From an uncultured Bacteroidia bacterium (lineage in GTDB: Bacteria > Bacteroidota > Bacteroidia > Bacteroidales > UBA932), in assembly GCA_902769525.1 (NCBI GenBank), contig CACXPG010000001.1:124001-188000 (forward strand): a stretch of 64,000 nucleotides of DNA. The letters are read 5' to 3'. Positions within the stretch are counted from its first letter, which is position 1; every line of letters starts with the position of its first letter. A model generated the notes under the pieces. The model had not been told where the DNA came from, searched no databases, and saw nothing but the letters and a program-made list of their open reading frames with translations. This document shows positions 24,843 to 33,644 of this stretch, one piece after another. A program made the translations under genes and the position numbers.

Positions 24843-24931
24843 AAAATCCCTGTTCTATACACCCAGAAAGGGGATTTTAGATAGGAAAAGGGATTGCCAG
24901 ATCAGGTTCTATCCTGCTTGACAATCCCTTG
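24843..24931. repeat. Shared right end of unit B; terminator region of tRNA(CAU)
   Basis: 89 bp matching 22377-22465. On the minus strand it begins 3 nt after the tRNA 3' end and contains AAGGGATTG...CAATCCCTTTTCC, a plausible terminator for the tRNA. No other feature was seen in 24688-24931 besides the promoter module and repeat A. Confidence 0.75.
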
Positions 24932-24946
24932 TTGTGGGCCCAGAAG
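24932..24946. repeat. Core repeat copy 3, inside the tRNA 3' end
   Basis: TTGTGGGCCCAGAAG; covers the discriminator, the 3' acceptor strand and four bases of the T stem of the tRNA(CAU) gene on the minus strand. Confidence 0.8.
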
Positions 24947-25008
24947 GGCATGATCCTCCGACCCCCTGATTATGAGTCAGGTGCTCTAACCAACTGAGCT
25001 ATGAGCCC
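24935..25008 (-). tRNA. tRNA with CAT anticodon (elongator Met or Ile2)
   Basis: 74 nt. Acceptor GGGCTCA pairs fully with TGGGCCC (one G-U). Anticodon stem CCTGA/TCAGG with loop CTCATAA. T stem GGAGG/CCTTC (one G-U). Discriminator A, no encoded CCA. A G-C first pair excludes initiator tRNA; Met versus lysidine-modified Ile cannot be decided here. The T loop reads ATCATGC instead of TTCRANY: positions 54 and 58 are changed together. Its 3' end is the attachment core of the neighbouring island. Confidence 0.88.
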
Positions 25009-25041
25009 CAATCCAGCGGACAGGTTCCGCTATTTCAAACG

Positions 25042-25066
25042 CAAAGATAAAGATTTTTCTTTATCT
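25042..25066 (-). promoter_or_regulatory. tRNA(CAU) -7 element overlapping the str-operon hairpin
   Basis: Minus-strand TATCTTTG at 25042-25049 lies 33 nt before the tRNA. It overlaps a 9-bp hairpin (AGATAAAGA/TCTTTATCT, 25045-25066) that may end rpsJ transcription. Confidence 0.5.
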
Positions 25067-25096
25067 GCATTCTTTACGACAAGAGTCTGATGCGTA

Positions 25097-25408
25097 TCAG
25101 ACTTTGATCTCGACTTCCACACCGCTCGGAAGTTCAAGCTTCATCAAAGCGTCAACAGTCTTTGCTGAAGATGAATAGATGTCCAGAAGACGGCAGAAAG
25201 AATTGAGCTCGAACTGCTCTCTGGCCTTCTTGTTAACGAAGGTAGAGCGGTTTACTGTAAAGATCTTCTTGCTGGTCGGAAGCGGAATAGGACCGCTTAC
25301 GATAGCGCCTGTAGACTTTACTGTCTCAACGATGCGTGCTGCTGACTTGTCAACCAGAGCATGGTCGTATGACTTCAGTTTAATTCTAATCTTTTGGTTT
25401 TGGCTCAT
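25097..25408 (-). CDS. rpsJ: 30S ribosomal protein S10
   Basis: 103 residues, full length for S10. The start [21 protein letters not shown] and the block [20 protein letters not shown] are diagnostic. Part of the 30S head and of NusB-S10 antitermination. Last gene of the str string, 36 nt behind fusA. In many other phyla tuf stands between fusA and rpsJ; here it does not. Confidence 0.97.
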   Translation of the reverse strand: MSQNQKIRIKLKSYDHALVDKSAARIVETVKSTGAIVSGPIPLPTSKKIFTVNRSTFVNKKAREQFELNSFCRLLDIYSSSAKTVDALMKLELPSGVEVEIKV

Positions 25409-25444
25409 TTTTATATTTTTTTAAATATTATCATTTATCGACGA

Positions 25445-27559
25445 TTAGTCTTCATCATCCAGCGCCCTCACTCCGGCCTTGTCGATGATCTCCTTGGCCA
25501 GGTTAGAAGGAAGCTCTGCGTAATGAGAGAATTCCATTGTACTTGTGGCACGGCCTGAAGACAAGGTTCTAAGGACGGTCACGTAGCCGAACTGCTCGCT
25601 GAGCGGAACCTTGGCCTTGATGATCCTGGCACCGCCACGGGAGTCCATGTTGGTGATCTGTCCCCTTCTCTTGTTCAGGTCTCCGATAACGTCACCCATA
25701 TAGTCCTCAGGGGTTACAACCTCGAGTGCCATGATAGGCTCCATAATCACCGGAGCGGCCTTTCTTGCGGCCTTGCGGAATGCCTGGCGTGCGCAGATCT
25801 CGAATGACAGCTGGTCGGAATCCACAGGGTGGAATGAACCATCCTTGAGGACAACCTTCATTGAAGTTACCTCATATCCGGCGAGCGGTCCGTTCTGCAT
25901 GGCAGCCTTGAAGCCCTTTTCAACTGCAGGAATGAACTCTCTAGGAATGTTACCACCCTTGACTTCATCCACGAACTGCAGTCCGGTAACTCCCTCGTCT
26001 GCCGGGCCAAGCTCCACAATTATATCCGCAAACTTTCCGCGGCCTCCCGTCTGCTTCTTGAAGACCTCCCTGTGCTGGACAGTCTGCATAAGAGCCTCCT
26101 TGTAGTTCACCTGAGGTGCACCCTGGTTGATCTCCACGCCAAACTCTCTCTTGAGGCGGTCCACAAGAATCTCCAGATGGAGCTCGCCCATTCCGCTGAT
26201 AACGGTCTGGCCGGTCTCCGTGTCTGACTTGACGGTGAAGGTAGGATCTTCCTCGGCCAGTTTGCCGAGAGCGATGCCGAGCTTGTCAAGGTCTCCCTGA
26301 GTCTTAGGCTCCACTGCCAGTCCGATAACCGGATCAGGGAATACCATAGACTCCAGTACTATAGGATGGCTTTCCTCGCAGACGGTGTCACCGGTGCGAA
26401 GATCCTTGAATCCTACAACTGCGCAGATGTCTCCTGCCTCTACAAAATCGATTGGATTCTGCTTGTTGGAGTGCATCTGATAGAGTCTTGCAACTCTCTC
26501 CTTCTTGCCGCTTCTTGTGTTGAGTACATAAGAACCGGAATCCAGACGGCCTGAATATGCTCTCATATAGGCCAGTCTTCCAACGAAAGGATCTGTAGCA
26601 ATCTTGAACACGAGTCCGCAGAACGGATCTGAAGCGGAAGGTTTTCTCTCCACCTCCTCGTTGTTCCTCGGATTGGTTCCGGCAACGTTGCCTTTGTCCA
26701 GAGGACTAGGCAGGTACCTTACCACTGCATCCAAGAGGAATTGCACGCCCTTGTTCTTGAATGAAGATCCGCAGCAGATAGGAACTACCTCCATAGCGAT
26801 GGTTCCCTTGCGGATTGCTGCAACGATTTCTTCTTTGGAAATGGTTTCCGGATCGTCGAAATATTTCTGCATAAGAGCCTCGTCGAACTCGGCTGCGGTC
26901 TCGAGGAGGTTGTTCCTCCACTCGGCTGCCTCGTCCATAAGCTCTGCAGGAATATCCTTTATCTCGAAATTAACAAGCTCCTTGTTGTCCGTATCGTAGA
27001 AGTAAGCCTTCATGTCGATAAGGTCAATGATGCCCTGGAACTTCTCCTCCGCTCCGATAGGAAGGCAGATAGGAACCGGATGGGCACCAAGCTTGTTCTT
27101 GATGTCATCTACCACGCCCATGAAGTCTGCACCTACACGGTCCATCTTGTTTACATAGGCGATCTTTGGAACATTGTACTTGTCTGCCTGTCTCCAGACG
27201 GTCTCGCTCTGAGGCTGGACACGTCCGACAGCGCAGAAAGTTGCAACCGTACCGTCCAGGACACGAAGTGAACGCTCTACCTCAACGGTAAAGTCCACGT
27301 GGCCCGGAGTGTCGATAAGGTTGATCTGGTATTTTTCACCATTGTAGTGCCAGAACGCGGTGGTGGCGGCAGAAGTGATGGTGATACCTCTCTCCTGCTC
27401 CTGCACCATGAAATCCATTGTTGCGGCACCATCGTGAACCTCACCAATCTTGTGAGTCTTACCAGTGTAGTAAAGGATTCGTTCGGATGTGGTTGTTTTA
27501 CCGGCATCTATGTGGGCCATGATGCCGATGTTTCTCGTGTATTTAAGGTCTCTTGCCAT
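25445..27559 (-). CDS. fusA: Elongation factor G
   Basis: 704 residues. The GTPase domain begins [22 protein letters not shown] (P-loop AHIDAGKTT), with DTPGHVDF (G3) and NKMD (G4). Domains II-V follow, including [19 protein letters not shown] and [15 protein letters not shown] near the end. Full length for a translational EF-G that drives ribosome translocation. Lies between rpsG and rpsJ on the same strand, 25 nt after rpsG. A single canonical copy; no sign of an EF-G2-type paralogue. Confidence 0.98.
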   Translation of the reverse strand: MARDLKYTRNIGIMAHIDAGKTTTSERILYYTGKTHKIGEVHDGAATMDFMVQEQERGITITSAATTAFWHYNGEKYQINLIDTPGHVDFTVEVERSLRVLDGTVATFCAVGRVQPQSETVWRQADKYNVPKIAYVNKMDRVGADFMGVVDDIKNKLGAHPVPICLPIGAEEKFQGIIDLIDMKAYFYDTDNKELVNFEIKDIPAELMDEAAEWRNNLLETAAEFDEALMQKYFDDPETISKEEIVAAIRKGTIAMEVVPICCGSSFKNKGVQFLLDAVVRYLPSPLDKGNVAGTNPRNNEEVERKPSASDPFCGLVFKIATDPFVGRLAYMRAYSGRLDSGSYVLNTRSGKKERVARLYQMHSNKQNPIDFVEAGDICAVVGFKDLRTGDTVCEESHPIVLESMVFPDPVIGLAVEPKTQGDLDKLGIALGKLAEEDPTFTVKSDTETGQTVISGMGELHLEILVDRLKREFGVEINQGAPQVNYKEALMQTVQHREVFKKQTGGRGKFADIIVELGPADEGVTGLQFVDEVKGGNIPREFIPAVEKGFKAAMQNGPLAGYEVTSMKVVLKDGSFHPVDSDQLSFEICARQAFRKAARKAAPVIMEPIMALEVVTPEDYMGDVIGDLNKRRGQITNMDSRGGARIIKAKVPLSEQFGYVTVLRTLSSGRATSTMEFSHYAELPSNLAKEIIDKAGVRALDDED

Positions 27560-27584
27560 TGTTTAAGCTGCTTTCCTTAAAATA

Positions 27585-28061
27585 CTAGAAACGGAAATGA
27601 GCGAATGCCTTGTTGGCCTCGGCCATCTTGTGCATATCCTCTTTTCTCTTGAAGGCACCACCTTCATTATTATATGCTGCCATTATCTCCGCCGCTAACT
27701 TTTCAGCCATCGACTTGCCCGGACGTTTGCGAGCGTAAAGAATCATGTTCTTCATACTCAGCGAGATCTTTCTCTCCGGACGCACTTCCGTAGGAACCTG
27801 GAAATTGGCGCCACCGACTCTGCGGCTCTTTACCTCGATCTGAGGGGTAACGTTTTCAAGCGCTTTCTTCCAAATTTCCATAGGAGCCTTGCCAGAATCT
27901 TTCATCTTCTCGCCGATCATGTCGATAGAATCGTAAAAAATAGCGTAAGCGATACTCTTCTTCCCCTGCAACATAAGGTTGTTCACGAAACGGGTAACCA
28001 TTACATCGTGATACTTAGGATCTGGAAGTAGAATCCTCTTTTTAGGCTTTGCTTTTCTCAT
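27585..28061 (-). CDS. rpsG: 30S ribosomal protein S7
   Basis: 158 residues. Starts [37 protein letters not shown] and the [17 protein letters not shown] block are S7 signatures. It nucleates 30S head assembly on 16S rRNA. 27 nt after rpsL and 25 nt before fusA, in the usual str order. Confidence 0.97.
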   Translation of the reverse strand: MRKAKPKKRILLPDPKYHDVMVTRFVNNLMLQGKKSIAYAIFYDSIDMIGEKMKDSGKAPMEIWKKALENVTPQIEVKSRRVGGANFQVPTEVRPERKISLSMKNMILYARKRPGKSMAEKLAAEIMAAYNNEGGAFKRKEDMHKMAEANKAFAHFRF

Positions 28062-28088
28062 TTTGGAAATGTTTTAATAGTTGATGAC

Positions 28089-28469
<381 letters not shown>

Positions 28470-28524
28470 TTAAAATACTGTTAATCTTTAATTTAATTTA
28501 CTTACCGCCGTTTTTGGCGGGTTG

Positions 28525-28555
28525 CAAAGATAGTAAAAGTTTCTTTACCTCCAAA
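28525..28555 (-). promoter_or_regulatory. Promoter of the str operon (-33 TTTG, -7 TATCTTTG)
   Basis: On the minus strand TTTG (28552-28555) and TATCTTTG (28525-28532) are 19 nt apart, about 55 nt before rpsL. Divergent from the rocD promoter. Confidence 0.75.
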
Positions 28556-28563
28556 AGAATTGC

Positions 28564-28571
28564 TATATTTG
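28564..28571 (+). promoter_or_regulatory. -7 promoter element (TATATTTG) for rocD
   Basis: Consensus match 44 nt before the ATG at 28616. Confidence 0.65.
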
Positions 28572-28615
28572 TAATACTTATAACCCTCAAGCAGACGACT
28601 ATTTAACACAACTAT

Positions 28616-29926
28616 ATGGCAACAAAAACCAAAACCGCAAAGGCACCTGCAAAGAAAGCTGCAAAGCCGGCAGCAAAGAAGGTGCAGCCTAAGGCAAAGA
28701 TAACCGCCGTTAGCAAACGCTATATGGCAATGGAGGAAAAGTACGGAGCGCACAACTACCATCCGCTTCCTGTAGTTCTCGAAAGAGGAAAGGGAATCTA
28801 TGTATGGGATGTTGAGGGTAACAAGTACTTCGACTTCCTCTCATCATACTCGGCAGTAAACCAGGGCCACTGCCATCCGAAAATCGTGAAGGCCCTCAAA
28901 GACCAGGCAGACAAGCTGTGCCTTACCTCAAGGGCATTCTACAACAACTGCCTGTGCGAGTACGAGAAGTTCATGCACGGATACTTCGGATATGACAAGG
29001 TACTCCCGATGAACACCGGAGCGGAGGGCGTAGAGACAGCCCTCAAGCTCGCCCGCCGCTGGGGAGCCGTAAAGAAAGGCATTCCTAACGACAAGATCAA
29101 GATCATCTGCTGCAGCGGAAACTTCCACGGAAGAACCGTCACCATCATCACCATGAGCGACGACCCTTCTTCTTACGCTCAGTACGGTCCTCTGACCCCT
29201 GGCTTCATCCGCATCCCTTACAACGATCCTAAGGCTCTCGAGAAAGCTCTCGACAAGTACGGCAAGGAAGTGTGCGCGTTCATCGCCGAGCCGATCCAGG
29301 GAGAAGCCGGAGTGTTTGTACCGGATGACGGCTACCTGAAGAAATGCTTCGACCTGTGCCACAAGCACAATGTGCTCTTCATCGCCGATGAGGTTCAGAC
29401 AGGTATAGCAAGAACAGGAAAGATGCTCTGCTCAATGCACGACGGCATCCGTCCGGACATCGTTATCCTGGGCAAGGCCCTCGGAGGAGGTGTCCTGCCG
29501 GTTTCAGCCTGCCTTGCAGACGACGACATCATGCTCAACGTAAAGCCGGGCGAGCACGGCTCAACCTTCGGAGGATTCCCTCTGGCGGCAAAGGTTGCCA
29601 TTGCAGCCCTTACCGTAATCAAGGAAGAGAAGCTCACGGAGAATGCGGAGAAGATGGGACGCATCTTCCGCGATGAAGTTAACAAGATCAACTCTCCTTT
29701 CATCGTCCAGGTAAGAGGACGCGGCCTTCTGAACGCCATCGTCACCAAGCCTATCGGCAAGAAGACCGCATGGGACATCTGCCTCAAGCTCCGCGACAAC
29801 GGCCTGCTGGCAAAGCCAACCCACGACCACATCATCCGTTTCGCACCGCCATTGTGCATAAACGAAAAGGAGATCAAACAGGCGGTGGGCATCATCAAGA
29901 AGACATTCGAGGAAATGTCCAAGTAA
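28616..29926 (+). CDS. rocD: Ornithine aminotransferase with Lys/Ala-rich N-terminal extension
   Basis: 436 residues. PLP-dependent class III aminotransferase; converts ornithine and 2-oxoglutarate to glutamate semialdehyde and glutamate. Seen: [53 protein letters not shown] and the Schiff-base lysine in [15 protein letters not shown]. Before the catalytic domain lies an unusual stretch of about 30 residues made almost only of Lys, Ala, Pro and Thr ([13 protein letters not shown]), like a histone H1 tail. The catalytic part begins near [14 protein letters not shown]. Separated from arcC by a bidirectional terminator. Confidence 0.93.
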   Translation: MATKTKTAKAPAKKAAKPAAKKVQPKAKITAVSKRYMAMEEKYGAHNYHPLPVVLERGKGIYVWDVEGNKYFDFLSSYSAVNQGHCHPKIVKALKDQADKLCLTSRAFYNNCLCEYEKFMHGYFGYDKVLPMNTGAEGVETALKLARRWGAVKKGIPNDKIKIICCSGNFHGRTVTIITMSDDPSSYAQYGPLTPGFIRIPYNDPKALEKALDKYGKEVCAFIAEPIQGEAGVFVPDDGYLKKCFDLCHKHNVLFIADEVQTGIARTGKMLCSMHDGIRPDIVILGKALGGGVLPVSACLADDDIMLNVKPGEHGSTFGGFPLAAKVAIAALTVIKEEKLTENAEKMGRIFRDEVNKINSPFIVQVRGRGLLNAIVTKPIGKKTAWDICLKLRDNGLLAKPTHDHIIRFAPPLCINEKEIKQAVGIIKKTFEEMSK

Positions 29927-29930
29927 AAAG

Positions 29931-29954
29931 AAAGAGCGGCGATTGCCGCTCTTT
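29931..29954. terminator. Bidirectional terminator between rocD and arcC
   Basis: AAAGAGCGGC/GCCGCTCTTT stem with GATT loop, a T run on the plus side and an A run on the other; ends both convergent genes. Confidence 0.85.
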
Positions 29955-29956
29955 TT

Positions 29957-30904
29957 TTATCTCTTCTTGGAAACGATTATCGTTCCGGTCTTGCCCCAGA
30001 GGGCTTCGCGGGCCTTCTCCAGAGAAGTAATCAGAGCCATGCCGGAAGGGCGTTTCTCGAGGAAGTTTACGCAAGACTCAATCTTAGGAAGCATGCTTCC
30101 CGGGGCGAACTGCCCCTCGGCCATGAACTGTCTGGCCTCTTCCACTGACATTGAGTCCAGATCGTACTGGTTAGGCTGGTTGAAGTTGATGGAAACCTTT
30201 TCAACGGCGGTGAGGATGACCAGCATATCTGCCTTGAGGTCTATGGCAAGCTTTGCGCAGGCGCGGTCCTTGTCTATCACGGCAGCCACTCCGCGGAAGT
30301 CGTCCCAGCCCTTCTGGACAACAGGTATGCCGCCACCGCCAACGGTAATTACAGTAGTGTGGGCCTCAATAAGACGCCTTACAACCGGAAGCTCCACGAT
30401 CTTCACAGGCTTTGGAGAAGGAACCACTCTCCTCCAGCCCCTGCCTGCATCCTCAACGAAAATATAGCCTGTCTTTCTGGCAATGGCCTCAGCCTCGTTC
30501 TTGCCGTAGAAAGCACCGATCGGTTTGGTCGGGTTCTGGAAGGCCGGGTCGTTCTCGTCCACAACCACCTGAGTCAGGACAGCGGCGCAAGGCCTTGGCA
30601 TGTGCCTTCTTCCGTGCTCCCTCTGGATAGCCTGCTGCAGATGATATCCTATGTAGCCCTGAGTCATGGCTCCGCACTCCGGGAACGGCATAAGCGGAGT
30701 CTTTCCGCCGTGAGTGGCCGAATATTCCAGTGCAAGGTTAACCATTCCCACCTGCGGACCGTTGCCGTGGCCAACGACCACGTCGTATCCGTCTTCCTCC
30801 AGGTCCACTATCGCAGAGGCTGTAGTCTCTACCAGTTTAAGCTGCTCCTCGGGAGTGTTTCCCAGAGCGTTTCCTCCCAGCGCCAATACTAATCTCTTTC
30901 CCAT
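29957..30904 (-). CDS. arcC: Carbamate kinase
   Basis: 315 residues. Amino-acid kinase fold: LALGGNAL at the start, VVGHGNGPQVG, ITVGGGGIPV and AVIDKDRACAKLAIDL. Forms ATP from carbamoyl phosphate and ADP. It lies behind the ornithine carbamoyltransferase gene on the same strand, with a terminator between (30924-30966), and next to rocD. Together they could ferment citrulline through ornithine to ATP, CO2, ammonia and glutamate semialdehyde. No arginine deiminase gene is in the window. Confidence 0.95.
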   Translation of the reverse strand: MGKRLVLALGGNALGNTPEEQLKLVETTASAIVDLEEDGYDVVVGHGNGPQVGMVNLALEYSATHGGKTPLMPFPECGAMTQGYIGYHLQQAIQREHGRRHMPRPCAAVLTQVVVDENDPAFQNPTKPIGAFYGKNEAEAIARKTGYIFVEDAGRGWRRVVPSPKPVKIVELPVVRRLIEAHTTVITVGGGGIPVVQKGWDDFRGVAAVIDKDRACAKLAIDLKADMLVILTAVEKVSINFNQPNQYDLDSMSVEEARQFMAEGQFAPGSMLPKIESCVNFLEKRPSGMALITSLEKAREALWGKTGTIIVSKKR

Positions 30905-30923
30905 AAATCTTTGTCAAAATTCA

Positions 30924-30966
30924 GAAAAAAAAGAAAACCAAACTCCCATTCCATAAGGAGTGGGAG
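30924..30966 (-). terminator. Terminator behind argF
   Basis: CTCCCACTCC/GGAATGGGAG stem (one mismatch; arms within 30943-30966) followed on the minus strand by a long T-rich tract. Lies between argF and arcC, which has no clear -7 element of its own, so read-through may set arcC level. Confidence 0.7.
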
Positions 30967-30994
30967 CTCAGATAATCTTGTGTGTTTCAGTTAA

Positions 30995-31987
30995 TTACTT
31001 GAGAGTTGCGTACATCACCGCCTTGATGGTGTGCATACGGTTCTCTGCCTCGTCAAATACCTTTGACTGCTTGCTACGGAAGACTTTGTCGGTAACCTCC
31101 ATCTCCTTCAGGCCGAACTTCTCGTAGATGTCTCTTCCGATAGTTGTCTCCAGGTCGTGGAAAGAAGGAAGGCAGTGCATGAAGATTGCGTTAGGGTTGG
31201 CGTTCTTCATTACGGCGTCGTTGACCTGATAAGGCTTCAGGAGCTTGATTCTCTTCTCCCAGAGCTCTGCAGGCTCGCCCATGGAAACCCAGATGTCGGT
31301 GTAGATAACGTCTGCGTTCTTGGTTCCCTTCTTCACGTCATCGGTGAGGGTGATGGTGCAGCCATTCTCCTTGGCGATCTTCTTGCAGGTGTCAACCAGT
31401 TCCTTTGCAGGCATGTTGGCCTTAGGGCCGCAGGCTACGAAGTTGATTCCGAGTTTAGCGGAAACCACCATCAGGGAGTTGGCAACGTTGTTGCGGGCAT
31501 CTCCCATAAAGACCATTGTCAGGCCCTTGTAGTATCCGAAGTTCTCCTTGATTGTCAGAACGTCTGCAAGCATCTGTGTAGGATGGAACTCGGTGGTGAG
31601 ACCGTTCCATACAGGAACACCGGCGTACTTTGCAAGGTCCTCTACGATCTTCTGGTCGAAACCGCGGTACTCGATACCGTCATACATTCTTCCCAGAACC
31701 TTTGCGGTGTCTTCCAGAGACTCCTTCTTGCCCATCTGAGATGAGTTAGGATCCAGATAGGTAACTCCCATACCCAGGTCGTTTCCGGCTACCTCGAAAG
31801 AGCAGCGGGTACGTGTGGATGTCTTCTCGAAAAGGAGAACGATGTTCTTTCCCTGAAGGTATTTGTGAGGGGTATTTGTACGCTTGAGGTTCTTGAAGTC
31901 CTCAGACAGTTTAAGCAAATATTGAATTTCTTCGGTGGTGAAGTCCAGTAATTTCAGGAAACTTCTACCTGATAAGCTTCTTGGCAT
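30995..31987 (-). CDS. argF: Ornithine carbamoyltransferase
   Basis: 330 residues. Carbamoyl-phosphate site [28 protein letters not shown], and HCLPSFHD with the catalytic cysteine of the ornithine site. Transfers carbamoyl to ornithine to give citrulline, or the reverse. Full-length and closest in layout to catabolic/ArcB-type and argF-type enzymes; the carbamate kinase downstream favours a catabolic role (inference). ATG 31987 gives [15 protein letters not shown]; an upstream TTG is unlikely. Confidence 0.93.
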   Translation of the reverse strand: MPRSLSGRSFLKLLDFTTEEIQYLLKLSEDFKNLKRTNTPHKYLQGKNIVLLFEKTSTRTRCSFEVAGNDLGMGVTYLDPNSSQMGKKESLEDTAKVLGRMYDGIEYRGFDQKIVEDLAKYAGVPVWNGLTTEFHPTQMLADVLTIKENFGYYKGLTMVFMGDARNNVANSLMVVSAKLGINFVACGPKANMPAKELVDTCKKIAKENGCTITLTDDVKKGTKNADVIYTDIWVSMGEPAELWEKRIKLLKPYQVNDAVMKNANPNAIFMHCLPSFHDLETTIGRDIYEKFGLKEMEVTDKVFRSKQSKVFDEAENRMHTIKAVMYATLK

Positions 31988-32016
31988 AAAATTATATTTA
32001 GTTAACAATTAGGCGA

Positions 32017-32024
32017 CAAAGATA
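32017..32024 (-). promoter_or_regulatory. -7 promoter element (TATCTTTG) for argF
   Basis: Minus-strand consensus match, 30 nt before the argF ATG. Confidence 0.65.
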
Positions 32025-32104
32025 TAATAATTTTTACACCATTTTGACAAATCCCTAAAAAAGTTTAACCAAAATCTCCGAAAAGCGCCAAAAACACTCC
32101 GGGT

Positions 32105-32151
32105 TAAAACAAAGCGTGCAAGACCGGCGATTCATTGCACGGCCTTGCACG
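32105..32151 (-). terminator. Terminator of pyrBI
   Basis: CGTGCAAG pairs with CTTGCACG (32115-32122 / 32144-32151), extended by CCG/CGG, followed on the minus strand by CTTTGTTTTAA. It ends the pyrBI unit; the rest of 32025-32175 shows nothing else. Confidence 0.7.
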
Positions 32152-32175
32152 TTTCAACTGGAAAAGTGTGCGGAT

Positions 32176-32634
32176 TTATTTCAGCACGACTTCCTCGCGG
32201 CTGACTATCCTCTCGCAGAAGTGACACTTGAACTCGTCCTTGTCCAGCACGTGGAAGTGGGTGGACATAGGCTCGTTGTTGGAGATGCACTTAGGGTTGG
32301 TGCACTTGACAATGTCGAACAGATCCTCCGGCAGTTCCACCTTGTGCTTTTCCACAACCTCGTAATCCTTGATGATGTTGATCACGGCATTAGGCGCCAC
32401 AACCGCTATACGGTTAAGGGTCTCTTTTGGAAGATCTATATCGGCGATCTTTATCAAACCCTTGTGCCCCATGCTGCGGCTTGAGAGGTTGTTGCCGATG
32501 AAAACTCCGTTTTCCATATTCTCAATTCCCAGTATGTTCACAACCTTGAAAAGGGCCGGGCATGGAATATGGTCTATCACGATACCGTTCTGCAGTGCAG
32601 CTACGGCCAGTTCTTTCTTTCCTTGAATGCTCAT
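32176..32634 (-). CDS. pyrI: Aspartate carbamoyltransferase regulatory chain
   Basis: 152 residues. The nucleotide-binding domain (KELAVAALQNGIVIDHIP onward) is followed by a zinc-binding domain with four Cys in CTNPKC and CHFC. It binds the catalytic PyrB trimers and gives allosteric control by nucleotides. It starts 20 nt after pyrB, the classic pyrBI order. Confidence 0.96.
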   Translation of the reverse strand: MSIQGKKELAVAALQNGIVIDHIPCPALFKVVNILGIENMENGVFIGNNLSSRSMGHKGLIKIADIDLPKETLNRIAVVAPNAVINIIKDYEVVEKHKVELPEDLFDIVKCTNPKCISNNEPMSTHFHVLDKDEFKCHFCERIVSREEVVLK

Positions 32635-32654
32635 AATGTTCCGTTTTAACAGTT

Positions 32655-33563
32655 TTACAATCCTAATGCGCGGCAGATGATGGCCTCACGGGTGTAGAGG
32701 CCGTTAAGAGCCTGTTCGAAATAATAAGCCTGAGGAGTGTCGTCCACATCCTGGGCGATTTCAGTTACTCTTGGCAGCGGATGCAGAACTCGCAGATTAG
32801 GCTTGCAGCCCTTGAGCATGCTGGCGGTAAGGGTGTAGATATTCTTCACTCTCTCGTATTCCATCAGGTCTGAGAATCTCTCCCTCTGGACTCTGGTCAT
32901 GTACAGGATGTCTGTCTTGTTGATCACATCCTCGCTGAAGTCTCTGGTCTCTTCATACTCTATTCCCAGTTCCTTGCAGTAATCCTTGTACTGCTGAGGC
33001 ATCTTCAGCTCGTCGCAGGCCACGAAGATGAATTTAGGGTTGAAGTAATGCATAGCTTCCAGAAGAGAATGCACCGTACGCCCGTACTTGAGATCTCCCA
33101 CCATAGTGATGGTCAGATTGTCGAGCGTTCCCTGAGTCTGGTAGATCGTGTACAGGTCCAGCATAGTCTGGGAAGGATGCTGGTTGCTTCCGTCTCCGGC
33201 ATTCACGATAGGAACCTTTGAAATCTCGCTTGCATACCTGGCGGCTCCCTCCAGAGGATGGCGCATCACGATAAGGTCTGCGTAGTTGGCTACCATCATG
33301 ATAGTGTCCTTGAGAGTCTCTCCCTTGGACTGGCTGCTTGTACGGGCATCGCTGAAACCGATTACACGTCCGCCCAGGCGGTTTACAGCCGTCTCGAAGC
33401 TGAGTCTGGTACGAGTGGATGGCTCAAAAAATAAAGAACCCACAACCTTGCCGTCTAAAATGTGTTGGTTGGGATTCTTTTCAAATTCCTTAGCACGTCT
33501 GAGAAGTGCCAGGATCTCATCTTTTGTCAAGTCTGAGATCGATACCAAATTGCGATTCTGCAT
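32655..33563 (-). CDS. pyrB: Aspartate carbamoyltransferase catalytic chain
   Basis: 302 residues. [20 protein letters not shown] binds carbamoyl phosphate; [10 protein letters not shown], the [12 protein letters not shown] motif and HPLPRVTEI complete the site. Catalyses the first committed step of pyrimidine synthesis. Promoter TATATTTG at 33587-33594 on the minus strand; forms an operon with pyrI. No leader-peptide attenuator is obvious. Confidence 0.97.
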   Translation of the reverse strand: MQNRNLVSISDLTKDEILALLRRAKEFEKNPNQHILDGKVVGSLFFEPSTRTRLSFETAVNRLGGRVIGFSDARTSSQSKGETLKDTIMMVANYADLIVMRHPLEGAARYASEISKVPIVNAGDGSNQHPSQTMLDLYTIYQTQGTLDNLTITMVGDLKYGRTVHSLLEAMHYFNPKFIFVACDELKMPQQYKDYCKELGIEYEETRDFSEDVINKTDILYMTRVQRERFSDLMEYERVKNIYTLTASMLKGCKPNLRVLHPLPRVTEIAQDVDDTPQAYYFEQALNGLYTREAIICRALGL

Positions 33564-33586
33564 ATTGTTTTATGTTTTATCGCCTA

Positions 33587-33594
33587 CAAATATA
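33587..33594 (-). promoter_or_regulatory. -7 promoter element (TATATTTG) for pyrBI
   Basis: Minus-strand consensus match 24 nt before the pyrB start. Confidence 0.65.
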
Positions 33595-33644
33595 ATCAAA
33601 GAAACATTATCGCGATGAAGAAAACACAAAGAAGTTTTCAACAT

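Larger units (their letters stand above)
18703..24946. mobile_element. Island of two tandem tRNA-flanking integrative cassettes
   Basis: Three copies of TTGTGGGCCCAGAAG (18703-18717, 22466-22480, 24932-24946) match the 3' end of the tRNA(CAU) gene at 24935-25008. Unit A (18718-22465) and unit B (22481-24931) each start with the same 120-bp end (one mismatch) and finish with the same 89-bp end. Inside are eight small genes, mostly with signal peptides or membrane helices, much richer in A+T than the flanks. No recombinase is present. Read as two related non-autonomous elements integrated one behind the other at a tRNA 3' end; a decayed larger island is the alternative. Confidence 0.7.

Noticed and set aside
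18703-24946. The island as a classical integron cassette array
   Set aside because: Repeats A lack the R/L-box inverted symmetry of attC sites, genes face both ways with their own promoters, and no integron integrase is present. The tRNA-derived core fits ordinary tRNA-site integration better.
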